Shown: positions 54,266-64,000 of the stretch, piece by piece
Numbering within the stretch: the stretch's first letter is position 1
Layout: each line of letters starts with the position of its first letter
Assembly: GCA_037447655.1 (NCBI GenBank)
Contig: JBBHKE010002613.1
Location: forward strand, 112,758-176,757
Reading direction: 5' to 3'
Length of the DNA: 64,000 nucleotides
Source: Zygnema cylindricum
Lineage: Eukaryota; Streptophyta; Zygnematophyceae; Zygnematales; Zygnemataceae
Made by a program: the position numbers and the translations under genes
Notes under the pieces: generated by a model
What the model was told of the DNA's origin: nothing
Database searches by the model: none
What the model saw: the letters and a program-made list of their open reading frames with translations, nothing else

Positions 54266-57200
54266 GATAAATTAAGGGCAGTTTTTGGGAGACTCCCAAA
54301 CATCATATCTTATACTTTACTTGGTCATTTGGGTTGCAATTTTGGGAATTGTCATTTTACTTTGTTATGTATCAGTGTGGAAAGTTTGAGGCATATTGGC
54401 TTTTTGAGTCATATTTTGTGTCATCTGAAAGTTGGATGTTTAGTATGTGTTTGATAGTTTCTATTGTTTTTCATGTCTACTCCCACTACTACTCTGGTCC
54501 TCCGCCTCCAACGGTGGTTGTAGAATAACAAGTTATAGGCCTTTCGTAAGGAATTCGTATCTTCAATTGCCAAAAGTAAGCGTACTGGGTAGCAATGGTT
54601 GAATCTTCGTTTGAAGTTGTTGACTTATTGGGGTCTTGGATGGCTCCCTTTATGAAACATATTTGAGTTGGGCGAAAAAGAATTTAATAGCAAGGAACAA
54701 TCTAATTATTTGTATTTCAAAATATTTGGTTATGTCTCTACTGAAAATGAAGAAGGCCAGTGACATTTAGAAATCACTAAAATCTGCTTTTGAAAAAGCT
54801 AATGTCCAAGAAGAGCTCATGGTGGCTAGAAAAATTTGGGGGTACAAATACTCGGGGGGAACTATGGTCGGGTATTCTGACAATTTTCGTGCACTTATTG
54901 ATGCACACTCTTTTGTTGGGGGGTCATTTCATGAGTTTGAAGAGGCAACTCTGCTTATTAGAGGTCTCCCTTATAGCATGAAAGGTGTGTCTGTTCAGCT
55001 AAAGAGTCATGATAAAGCTAGCTGGTCATTTCAGTCAGCTTATAATCTTATATTGGAGGAAGAGCCTAATACTAAACTCCTTGAAGGAGAAAGAAAGGTT
55101 GAAGCTTTTGGAACACACTTTGACAAAAGAAGCAGTTTCATCAAAATAGGAATGAGTTTAACGAGATTGAGAATCAGTTTAATCAGTTTAATTAAAGGCC
55201 AAATAGACAATCTTCTACTACTTGTTTTTATTGTTTTGGGAAGGGTCATGGATGCAGGTACTGTCCTAAGCTGAAAAAGGCCGATGAGACAGGTTTATAC
55301 ACGTCGGGTTGGCCGCAAAGCCAATATCACAGAGGTTTTTTTGGAAATCTTTCACGTGGAAATGCTTTTTTTTCAGCTTCAGCAACTGATGCAGATGAGT
55401 GTCTGAGCTTCAATGAGCAAGAGGAGGCGGAGTTATTTTTTCTATGGCGGCCGCCATGGAGGGTCTCAAGGATGCAAGATGGATCATGGACACGCGAGCA
55501 TCGGCCCACATGTGCTAGAACAAGGTGGCTTTTACAAATCTGCAACAATTATCTCCAAAGAGTATCTACTATGCTTGTGGCATGAGTGTTCAAACCTCAT
55601 CTCAGGGTGATGTATCTTTGATGGTAGCTGTGGGGGGGAAGTTGGTAAAAAGAACTCTTCACAATGTTTAGTATGTTCCAAACTTTAAAAATAATATTTT
55701 TTCTACATCTTTAGTGGAGAGCAAAGGCTTTGAAGTTGTTCTGAAAGGAGGTACACAAGTTGTTAGCAAGAAAGGGAAAGTGGCTGTAATAGTAACTAGA
55801 GATACTACCAAAATGTACCTGATGGACATGGCTGAATATAAAGAAAATGATGTTCTCTACTCCAATGTACAATGTGATAATGAGTTATGGCATAAAAGAT
55901 TATGAGATATGAATTATGATAGTCTAAAAAAAATGGTGAATTCGTGAAAAGTTAATGAAGTTTCTCTCACTTCTCATCTTACAAAATCATGTGATGGTTG
56001 TTCACTTGGCAAGATCTATAGATTACCATTTCCACAGGAAACAGACCAGAGATCGGACAAAGTTTTGCAGTTAATACATTCAGATGTTCTGTGTCCTTCA
56101 CAAGTGGCTTCGGTTGGAGGCTGTCGTTTTGGAAACCTTTAGTCCTCTGTGTATCTCGTGTGTGAGAAAGAGATTCTGCACTTAGTCGTTTTTTTGTGCA
56201 GGCTGATTTGTCGTAGAAAGGTTTTCGTTTGGTATGTAAGTCTGAAGGGAGTACACAGGTTGAGTACACTCTAGGCACACGTGTCGGTCCGTGGGGAAAT
56301 CAAGATTGTGTGTTCCGGATGATGAAAAGGACAGTTTCGTTTGGGGACCGAGTTTACACGTGGAGGTTCATATTCGTTGATGAAAGAATGCGCGGGTTGG
56401 AAGATGTTTTTAATTAAACAGTATGAACATAATGGTGCAGTGATTTTCCAGTCAGTGTAAAGGAAGAAGACAATGAATTTGCAGTCAATGTAAAGGAAAA
56501 TGAGGACAGATGACAGTCAGCAAGGGGAAAGGGATCTTTGAGGTACATTGACATGGTACACCTGGAAGTACACGCTCGTCGTACGGAATTACGGATTTTC
56601 AAAAGAACATGGTCGGTTTTAAAATCTTTGACGATTTTCGAGATTTGATCGTCAACTTACGTGGAACCACTCAAATCGAAACACGTATACGAAAACTTGT
56701 TTACAGACGCTACGCGATGTAACCGAGGCCTCTGTAATACAGAAATTTTGTTGTCCGTACTATTACAGAGACCTCCTGATGTAACCATGCCCTTAGAATA
56801 TTTTGGAGTTGGGAATTCCTTGAATGCAAAAACTGCGAAGCAGTTTTTTTTGGTGTCTTTGAATTACAACAACATTGTGATCTTTGGGCACAACCTGGTG
56901 AAATTCTGTATGTGGTTTCTTTGTTGTATATTTTACATTGTGGCAAATTTTCAGGCCTAGAATGTGTCTGTTTTGGTTGGGGCTTCATTTTGAAGTTGGT
57001 CTTTTGTGGGTTTTTTATGAGAGTTTCCTCTTTGTGTATTGTTTATTATGGCAACTGACTTTCCTCTTTGTGTATTGATTATTATGGCAATTGCCGGTGC
57101 TTCTTCTTCTTCTTCCAAGGCACAAGTTGCCTCATGACAACAGAGGCATCCACTATATGGTCACGTTCACAAATGACTACTCGAGGTACACCAAATTTTA

Positions 57201-59710
57201 TTTCATGCAACATAAAAGTGAAGTGTTTACTCACTTCTAACACTACAAGGCGTGGGTGTAAAAGCTTCATGGAGTTCCAATCTTGGCGCTGAGATTTGAC
57301 AATGGGGGAAAATACACATCAAAGGAATTCGAAGAAATTCTCCTTCACGAAAGTATCAGTCACAATCTTACAGCTCCATATACACCAGAACAGAATGGTG
57401 TTTCTGAAAGATAAAATAGGACAGTGACAAAGAGTGCTCGGTACATGCTTGCAGATAAAGGGCTAGATTTGAAATTATGGGTTGAAACACTTAACTGTGC
57501 GGTTTATATTAAGAACAGAATTGCTTCAAGATCTGTTAGCACTTCACCTTATGAGCTTTGGACAGGAGAAAAGCCTGATGTTATCTCTAAGATCTTTGGC
57601 AACAAATGCTTTATCCTAGACACTTCACAAAATAGATGGAAAATGGAGGCTTAGGGCTTACGTGGGATTTTTATAGGGTATGATGATAATGCAAAAGGAT
57701 ATAGAGTTTTTGTATTTGAGAAACATAAAGTGATTATCTCTAGGAATATCTAGATTAAAGATGAACGGGATTCGATTGACTTATTTAAAATGTCAGATCA
57801 ATCGGCAAAGGAAAAACATGAATATGTTATTTTTCACCATACACTACGAGTTTACTTTCCACCAGCAAGTGGGACAACTCTTCTTTCATTTCCCCTAGAA
57901 ACTTCAAAGGATGCTTCACCACAAGTTACAACTCAGGCGGAAAGAAGCGCTACACAGTCAGTAACAGCTCAAGTTACGGTTCAAACGAAGCAGGTAAATC
58001 AGAGGTTGCCAATGATTTCAACCTCCGAATATTCGGGGGGGAAGAGATCTTACATCTGTCCGCAAGCAAGCTCTCACTTTTTTTTTTGTGCAGCTACAGA
58101 ATAGCCTCTAAGAATTCAGGAGGCATTTTCATCACCTGAGAGAAATCAGTGGATCGAGGCGGCAAACGATGAAATGAGGTCGATTATGGAGGCACAAACA
58201 TGGGAGCAGGTGGATCTTCCTCCGGGCATAAAAAGCCTTCGGCAACAAATGGGTATTCAAGGTGAAGCTGAACCCAAACAACACCATTGAAAGGTATAAG
58301 GCCAAACTAGTGGCGAAATGGTACAATAAAAAAGAAGGTATTGACTTTGAAGTAAAACTTCTCTCCAGTTGTCAGATTTTCCACAACAAAATTTTGCTAA
58401 GTTTAGCGGTTATAAAAAATATGGAAATACATCAAATGGATGTTAAAACAGCCTTTTTGCATAGGGAGTTAGAAGAAACCATTTATATGAAGAAACTTGA
58501 AGTGTATGTAAAAAATGGAAAGGAAGAATTAGTGTGTAAATTGGTGAAATCCATGTATGGGCTAAAATAAGCCCCGCGACAATGGAATTTCATGTTAGAT
58601 GAGTTTTTGACTGGGCTACATTTAAGAGAATTAGCTTAGATCATTCTGTATATGTCTTACAAGGGGAGGATGGGATAGTATACATTGTTGTATATGAGGA
58701 TGACTTATTATTATTAAGTAAGTTAATGGATGAAATAAACAACATTAAAGTGACTTTAAGGTCTAGGTTTGATATGAAGGACCTCGGTGAGGACAAGTAT
58801 ATCTTAGGAATACAAGTAGAAAGAGACAGAAACAAAAGACTGATTATGTTGACTCAAAAAAAGCAATTGATAACATGCTAGAAAGATTTGAAATGAAAGA
58901 TGTAAAGGGTTTTGTAACTCCTATGGAAATCAGACAGAAATTGGAAGGAAGTGATTGAATTCAGGCATTATGGTGTGTGAGAGTTTACAGACAGGGGAGG
59001 AAGAGTTTATGGCTTCGGAGCCATATAGACAAGTAGTTGGAAGTCTTATATATTTTATGAACTGTAAGATACATGAAGTTGCAACAACTGTGGGAGTCTT
59101 GAGTAGAAGTCTGCAGAATCCTAAAAAGGCAGTCCGGCAAGCAGCAAAAAGGTTGTTGAGATATCTTGCATGTACTCGAAATCTTAAGCTTGTAGTGGGA
59201 GGAGGAGAAGTGAAAATACAGACGTAGAGCAACGCTAGCTCTGGAGACATGACAAGCCCTCCAAGCCGAAAATCTACAACAGGCTTTGTTTTTAAGATTG
59301 GAGATGGAACTTGCTATTGGAGCAGCAAACTATAAAAGGTTACAACTCAATCAACAATGGAGTCAAGTACATGGCAGCAGCTTCTGCCCTCAAAGAGCTC
59401 TTATGTGTCAAGTCTATTTTACAAAAACTTTGGTACATGCAAACAAGTCCTCAGGCAATCTGGTGTGACAACCAGGCAGCCATTGCAATTGCCTCAAACC
59501 CCAACCATCATTTTAATAGCAAACACATGGATGTTAGACTTCACTTTGTCAAAGAGAAAAATTATTTGCAAAAGTCATTAAACTGTGTTATTTACCGGAT
59601 TAAAAAATAGTGGTTGACATGTTAACTAAAGCCCTTCCTGCTCCTAAGCTACAATTTTGCTGAAAGGCTATTGAACTAAATGAATAACTTAGTCTAAAGA
59701 TTTACGGGAG
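54266..59710 (+). mobile_element. Decayed Ty1/copia internal region
   Basis: Plus-strand order gag, protease, integrase, reverse transcriptase, RNase H. Gag: LIRGLPYSMKGVSVQLKS-like block near 54955 and a degenerate knuckle CFGKGHGCRYC at about 55230. Protease: IMDTRASAHMC, with DTR in place of DSG. Pre-integrase: ELWHKRL and CDGCSLGKIYRLPFP. Integrase core resumes at about 57155 with TNDYSRYTKFYFM, RFDNGGKYTS and TPEQNGVSER. Reverse transcriptase: AFGNKWVFKVKLNPNN, MDVKTAFLHRELEE and VVYEDDLLLLSK, so the catalytic YVDD reads YEDD (58693-58704). RNase H: VGSLIYFMNCK and later QAIWCDNQAAIAIA. Many stops and frameshifts make it non-functional, and about 1 kb of foreign DNA interrupts the integrase. 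Confidence 0.87.
56120..57120. other. ~1-kb insertion inside the copia integrase
   Basis: Integrase coding similarity stops after HSDVLCPS (about 56099) and resumes at GGIHYMVTFTNDYSRY-type sequence (57145 on). The edges carry similar words (CACAAGTGGCTTC at 56098, CACAAGTTGCCTC at 57121), which may be an aged target duplication. Inside there is no recognised gene; it holds inverted matches such as GAGGCCTCTGTAATA and TATTACAGAGACCTC near 56725-56775. Confidence 0.6.
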
Positions 59711-60455
59711 TTATGAGATTTGATCTCTTTAGGTTTAGTAAATAGGTATATTAGAGGAGACTAAGGCCTTGTAATATTTTTGTGTAAATCAGATGTAATA
59801 CTTGTTGTCTTTTGGAAAGCTCTCAGTCTCAGAGCAGTGCAGCAGCGCAGCAACTATACAGACAGCAGCGCAGCTGCTATACGGAAGAGCAGCGCAGCTG
59901 CTATACAGCAGAGCTGCGCAGCAGCGCAGCAGCAGAGCAGCGCAGCAGCGAAGCTGCGATACTGAGGCGGGTTTAGCAAATCGGACGGACAAAGTCTAAT
60001 CTGAACATCCGGGAGAAAATTGTAAGAGATTGAAAGTAGGTCGTCGATACAAACCACGTCAATGGACGCGATTAAAGTGGGAACCACGAGGACTAAGTGC
60101 GCCATACGCTCTCATTATGGTCGTACCACAAGATCAACATTTATGTAGACCTTTCTGATTAATGTTGACTAAGCATCGGCAACATTAACTGTACGGACGC
60201 TATTTGCAAATATTTGGAAAGCAAATGTTTGGCGTTTAGTGCATTAGAATTTAGTGTTACATTATTTATTTAGCGGCAAGTAGTAATCAGGGTTTTGGAA
60301 TTACTTATGGTAGAGTAAAGTATAGGTAGGACACTTTGTCGTAAGTCAAGATAGTACTCTAGTACGGCCACCCGAATTAGTGTGACCAGTAGATACTCAC
60401 TGTGAGTATATAGTTTAAGACTTAGCCAATTTTGAGTAATCCAGTTTTGGGGAAT
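59711..60455 (+). repeat. 3' LTR of the plus-strand copia element
   Basis: Partner of 53544-54265, preceded by a short purine stretch (TTTACGGGAG) that may be the remains of the polypurine tract. It begins TTATGAGATT, a mutated form of TGTTGAGATT. Substitutions along its length show that the element is old. Confidence 0.8.
59825..59962. repeat. GCAGC-rich imperfect repeat in the 3' LTR
   Basis: About 138 bp of GCAGCGCAG words with three AGCTGCTATAC-type interruptions, containing both GCAGC and GCTGC and therefore able to form hairpins. It is absent from the 5' LTR. Ala/Gln/Ser-rich ORFs over it are repeat translations. Confidence 0.8.
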
Positions 60456-60694
60456 TGCGAATTCTAACATTGTGGACTTGAAAGCATGTGGAAAATGGTG
60501 GAAAATGAAGGTTGTTAAGAGGGATGTTGACCAAACTTCTTCCGACGATAGTCTTCGACTGATTGCTCTTTACAATTTTGAAACATAAAACTTCCACGAT
60601 AAAGAAAAGAAACATAAATTTTCAAGCTCAACTTTTTCGTCGATAGAAAATTGCCAAGCTATTTGTACAAAAAGTCTTTTTACATTTTACCATT
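60456..60694. other. No gene recognised
   Basis: Short A/T-rich interval between the copia 3' LTR and the GTPase pseudogene. Confidence 0.5.
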
Positions 60695-63600
60695 TTGATG
60701 AAATGTACTCAACACATAGATCAAGCATGTTCTCCATTTGACCTTTGCGATTTTGAAGGAGAATCAAAAATACGAAATATAACCTTCATTAGTGGGTGTC
60801 TTCGTTTGGCGATTCTCGATACTAGCTATCGGAATCGGTTTACGACATTAGGAGACAATCCCTCGTACAGGAAATCGTCCAACTGGAAAGTAACATTTTT
60901 CCAGTTTCTATGTTGTCGATGGAGAGAGACTCATGTTTTTTATTTGTTTTCAAAATATGTGAAAGTCCAAAAGAGGTTAATATATACCCATTTCTTGGCG
61001 AGTCTTATGCGCAACTTCCAAGTGTATGCGTTAAAGCTTATGGTGACGTCACATGGAACGCCGTTACCATTGGAGGGAAATATAAACAGAATCATTTGTG
61101 CGCATAGGATGAATAAAAAGAGATTTTGAAAAGTCAAGTTGTAAAAGTAAGTGGAATTGAACAATCGTTTGATATTTCACTTGTGAATAAAGACGTTGAT
61201 CTTTGCAATGAACAAGATGAAGTCGAAAGTTTGAAATATTTGTGTCCTTTGGAGTACATTTTTTGCGTTTATGATAAATTTCCTTTAAAATGAGGTGTAT
61301 CGAAAACACTATCTAATGGTGAATTGCATTTGAATGTTGTTTTCCATTCCGATAGTACAACATATAAAAAGGAAAATCTGGAAAAAAAATGAAAGACTAT
61401 GCGGATGAAATTTGGGTATCATTACTAAATACAAAAAAACCCTTGGAAAATTTGTATCTCCCTAAAAATCTGATTGTGATCCATTATGGAGGCTTCAAAT
61501 CCCCAACATTGTTATCCGAATGGAACAATAATAACTGGACCATGAATCAATTCAAAGGTTCAAGCTCTTTTGAGCAAATTGGGAAGTGGATTCAAAAGTT
61601 GACTTTTTTAGCACCATTGCAAATTGCAAGAGCCGAAGATAATGATTTCCATATTCTTGTCGACGGTGTTTTGATTCCGAATAGCTATGCGATAAATGTT
61701 CATGATTGTGTTCAAAATATCAAATTGGGTTTGTTTGGAGCCATTTTTTCACGGTGGTCGGGTCCACTATTGGTGGTCAGGTCCACTGTTGGTGGTTTCA
61801 TCCATGGGAAAACAAAATACTGGAAAAAGTTATACTTTGAATTACATTTTTGGTTGTTCTTTTGAAATTTCAAGGGCTCGTTGTACAGATGGTTGTTGGA
61901 TGACAATTGTTGAAACGGAGACAGTTATTTATGTAGTTTTAGATTTTGAGGGACTTGGTTCTTTTGAGAGAACTTATCAAGACGATATGCTTTTGTCAAT
62001 TTTTCATGCTTCTCTTTCGGGCTTTAAAATATTCAAGACGGAATACCGAATAGATCGCGACATTGAACAAACATTTGCAAAATTTCAAGCGGGAGTTGGA
62101 TTAATCAAAGGGGATAGAAGGTTGTTCAAATGAATGTTTTGTATAGCAAACAAAGATGTTGTCAAGAGACATGTGGTAAGTGTTGTGGGAGAATTTAGAT
62201 CGAAAATTGGTCAAATTATGGCGGGTGATAAGGACCATAATTTCATTAGTGTCGTGTACAACAATTAATTTTGCATTTTTCCATTTATACCTTTGGGAGA
62301 ACGACAGTACTACAATGATCTGCATATAATTGAAAAAGTTCTTCAAAAGAGGCCTGTTCAATTTTCTTCCGAAATATCTTTTGAAATATGTATGAAGGCC
62401 GTTATGGCCAAGATGCATCTTAAAGATTGGCAATCGCTTGATCGCTACGAAATCGAATTGCATTTAAAGTATCTTAAAATGCACGTCGATAATGCTTTTA
62501 GGAAAGGTGAAATTAGTGAGGATGATATGGTTGAGGAGGATCTTGTTTGCCTCGACGACCGAAAAGTGGTTCCCGGTTTTTCCGTTAATTAAACTCCTTT
62601 GTGAAAATCATCCTTTAGTCTGTTCAACTTCTTTAATTGACCTCCCAGATATTGCAATTGTTTTTATGTCAAAGGAACAAATTGGAAAGGAAATTAACAT
62701 GAACAAGTTTTTCGCGCTTTACGAAGATATGGGGTGTCTGCGAAAAACACAAAACCACAAGTTGTGGCATTCCGAATTTCCAGAATTCGTCAACGCTCTT
62801 TTCATGAGACGAAGAGCTCGGGTGCAAAAATGGGCAAAGAGGAACGTACGAATTTTTAACGAACAGTCTGATTCGCATTTTCCAAATTCGGGCGAAAAAA
62901 CAAAAAATTGCCATTCGGATGAAGAAATCGAGAGGTTTCTCGACGAAGTCAACTCACTCTCAGAAAAAATGAATCACAATTGGGAGGTATGCAATTGAGA
63001 GTAGCTTTTTTAGATTACATTACATTGCTTTTTATAATGCCAATGGTATATATTTAATATTTATATATATGTATATTATATATATTTTATATATATTTAA
63101 TTAAATATTTTTTTTGTTTTTGTTTTATATTTAATGAATTACTTTTTATTAAAACATACAAAATGATTTTTTGTGCAGAAAAATGCTAGAGCTTTTAAAT
63201 ATGAAAGAGATTTAAACGCACAAAATTTCCTTCACACCATGTTATGGCTCAAAAGTGTGTTTTTACAAGACCATGTTTTTTTTAGGATTTATTTCCTGAT
63301 TTTCCTATCTTCAAACACAAACTGTTCGAATCTCGTTTGTGGTCATCCTTCAAAGATGAAGCTAAAAAAACGTGTCATGAAGCATCAAACATTCGGGCTT
63401 CAATTGCTGATGCCAAAGCGAATGTGCCGATTACAATTTCACAAGTGGGAAAATCGGTTGATTCGCTATTCATGTGGAGTGAACCATGTGGAAGAAAAAA
63501 TGATTATATGGGAGAGGAAACGTCTTATGTAAAAAAGAAACTTTCAAGCTTGAAAGATAAAATTTGTAAAATAAAAGACAAGTTAACCCGCATTATGCAC

Positions 63601-63699
63601 ATGGTGAACGGTCATGGAGATCCGTTCATGGAACACAACCCTGTGAATATCAAAATATATCATCAGAAAATGAATCAGCTATGGGAATTAGGACTCTAG
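60695..63699 (+). pseudogene. VLIG-type large GTPase pseudogene
   Basis: Resembles the very-large inducible GTPase (VLIG/GVIN) G domain. Upstream blocks (60695-61865) lie in two frames and are not recognised. The G domain starts near 61790 with P-loop GKQNTGKSYTLN, then ARCTDGCWMTIV (switch I, RCTxGxWM), VVLDFEGLGSFER (G3, DxxG), QDDMLLSIFHASLS, FAKFQAGVGL and IANKDV at the G4 position. In-frame stops occur at 62131-62133 and 62266-62268, and a frameshift near 62580. The following helical block (62600-62985) seems to splice via GT at 62986 to an acceptor at 63178, and reading changes frame again near 63290. A 19-bp tandem duplication at 61753-61790 shifts the frame just before the P-loop. With this many lesions it is a pseudogene, unless some are sequencing errors. 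Related genes in animals act in interferon responses; a role outside animals is unknown to me. Confidence 0.7.
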
Positions 63700-64000
63700 A
63701 ATGTAATCTTCCTCGAGGTGAAGACGAAGAACATGAAACCCTTGTAGAAACGACAAGGACAAAGGACAATTGAAGAATTTCCACTTCCTAATCCATCGCA
63801 AAAAAACTTAAATCAAGTTTCTTTAATGACACAAATTGGAGCTCGACTACACACGGTCAAATATGTGTGGAAAGCATACCATGATGGTATAGGTGGACTT
63901 CCTTCCATTGCAAAATTGGAATCAAGTGGAACTAGTTGGAGGAAAGGAGAATATCGGATGTTTTATAAATGGAATGTCATCTTGGTAGAAGTTGGTAGAA
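63700..64000 (+). pseudogene. GCR1_C-like DNA-binding domain, partial
   Basis: In the same frame as the preceding block but separated from it by stops at 63697-63699 and near 63747, the sequence reads EFPLPNPSQKN, then VKYVWKAYHDGIGGLPSIAK, LESSGTSWRKGEYRMFYK, up to the window edge. The pattern W-x(n)-G-x-GG-xPS-xx-LE-x(n)-G-x-x-WR-x(n)-FY follows the C-terminal DNA-binding domain of yeast Gcr1 (GCR1_C). It is either a second domain of the GTPase gene or an adjacent decayed gene; the window ends before this can be judged. Confidence 0.5.

Noticed and set aside
59780-60105. Ala/Gln/Ser-rich ORFs on both strands
   Set aside because: They are readings of the GCAGC-rich repeat in the copia 3' LTR.

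Overview
The window is nuclear DNA from a eukaryote of the green lineage. The evidence is a plastid-type pyruvate kinase, two plant-type half-size ABCA transporters and a glycosyl hydrolase family 9 cellulase with a C-terminal CBM49-like domain. All are split by GT-AG introns and embedded in Ty1/copia, LINE and MITE debris. The architecture fits a streptophyte (a charophyte alga or an early-diverging land plant), but I cannot name a species. All family calls rest on motifs and remembered family layout; no search was run.

Layout. 1-2.2 kb: long-arm foldback element, an in-frame 93-bp duplication in its loop, and a ~320-bp direct repeat. 2.2-6.9 kb: decayed LINE (proline-rich ORF1 with zinc finger, broken reverse transcriptase). 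6.9-7.9 kb: copia integrase fragment. 7.9-10.5 kb: repeats, a MITE and an AT-rich quasi-periodic tract. 10.56-17.0 kb (minus): last eight exons of plastid pyruvate kinase. 17926-17935: assembly gap (ten N). 18.5-25.3 kb (minus): ABCA transporter, 12 exons, complete 5' end. 25.3-26.5 kb: shared divergent promoter. 26.5-34.4 kb (plus): second ABCA transporter, 16 exons, complete 5' end. 34.5-37.9 kb (plus): 3' half of a GH9 cellulase. 41.1-42.2 kb (minus): complete two-exon HMG-box gene. 44.7-46.65 kb: TIR element abutting a minus-strand copia element (46.65-50.7 kb). 51.4-52.4 kb: SINE-like repeats. 53.5-60.5 kb: plus-strand copia element with both LTRs. 60.7-64 kb: pseudogene of a VLIG-type large GTPase followed by a GCR1_C-like DNA-binding domain.

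Genes and breaks. The two ABCA genes are divergent and share about 1.25 kb of upstream DNA. Both are cut just after Walker B. One runs towards the N gap; the other stops at a CT microsatellite, beyond which a cellulase begins in mid-domain and in the same reading phase. These two junctions are therefore either assembly joins or real rearrangements. The HMG-box gene and the 3' end of the pyruvate kinase gene look intact.

Most unusual features. (1) In the pyruvate kinase gene, exon edges have been copied into the neighbouring introns at five exons, usually with a usable splice dinucleotide. (2) A family of ~217-bp TA-flanked MITEs occupies introns of both ABCA genes. (3) GA/CT arrays in introns often have a fixed orientation relative to splice sites. 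(4) The VLIG pseudogene carries a 19-bp tandem duplication that shifts the frame just before the P-loop.
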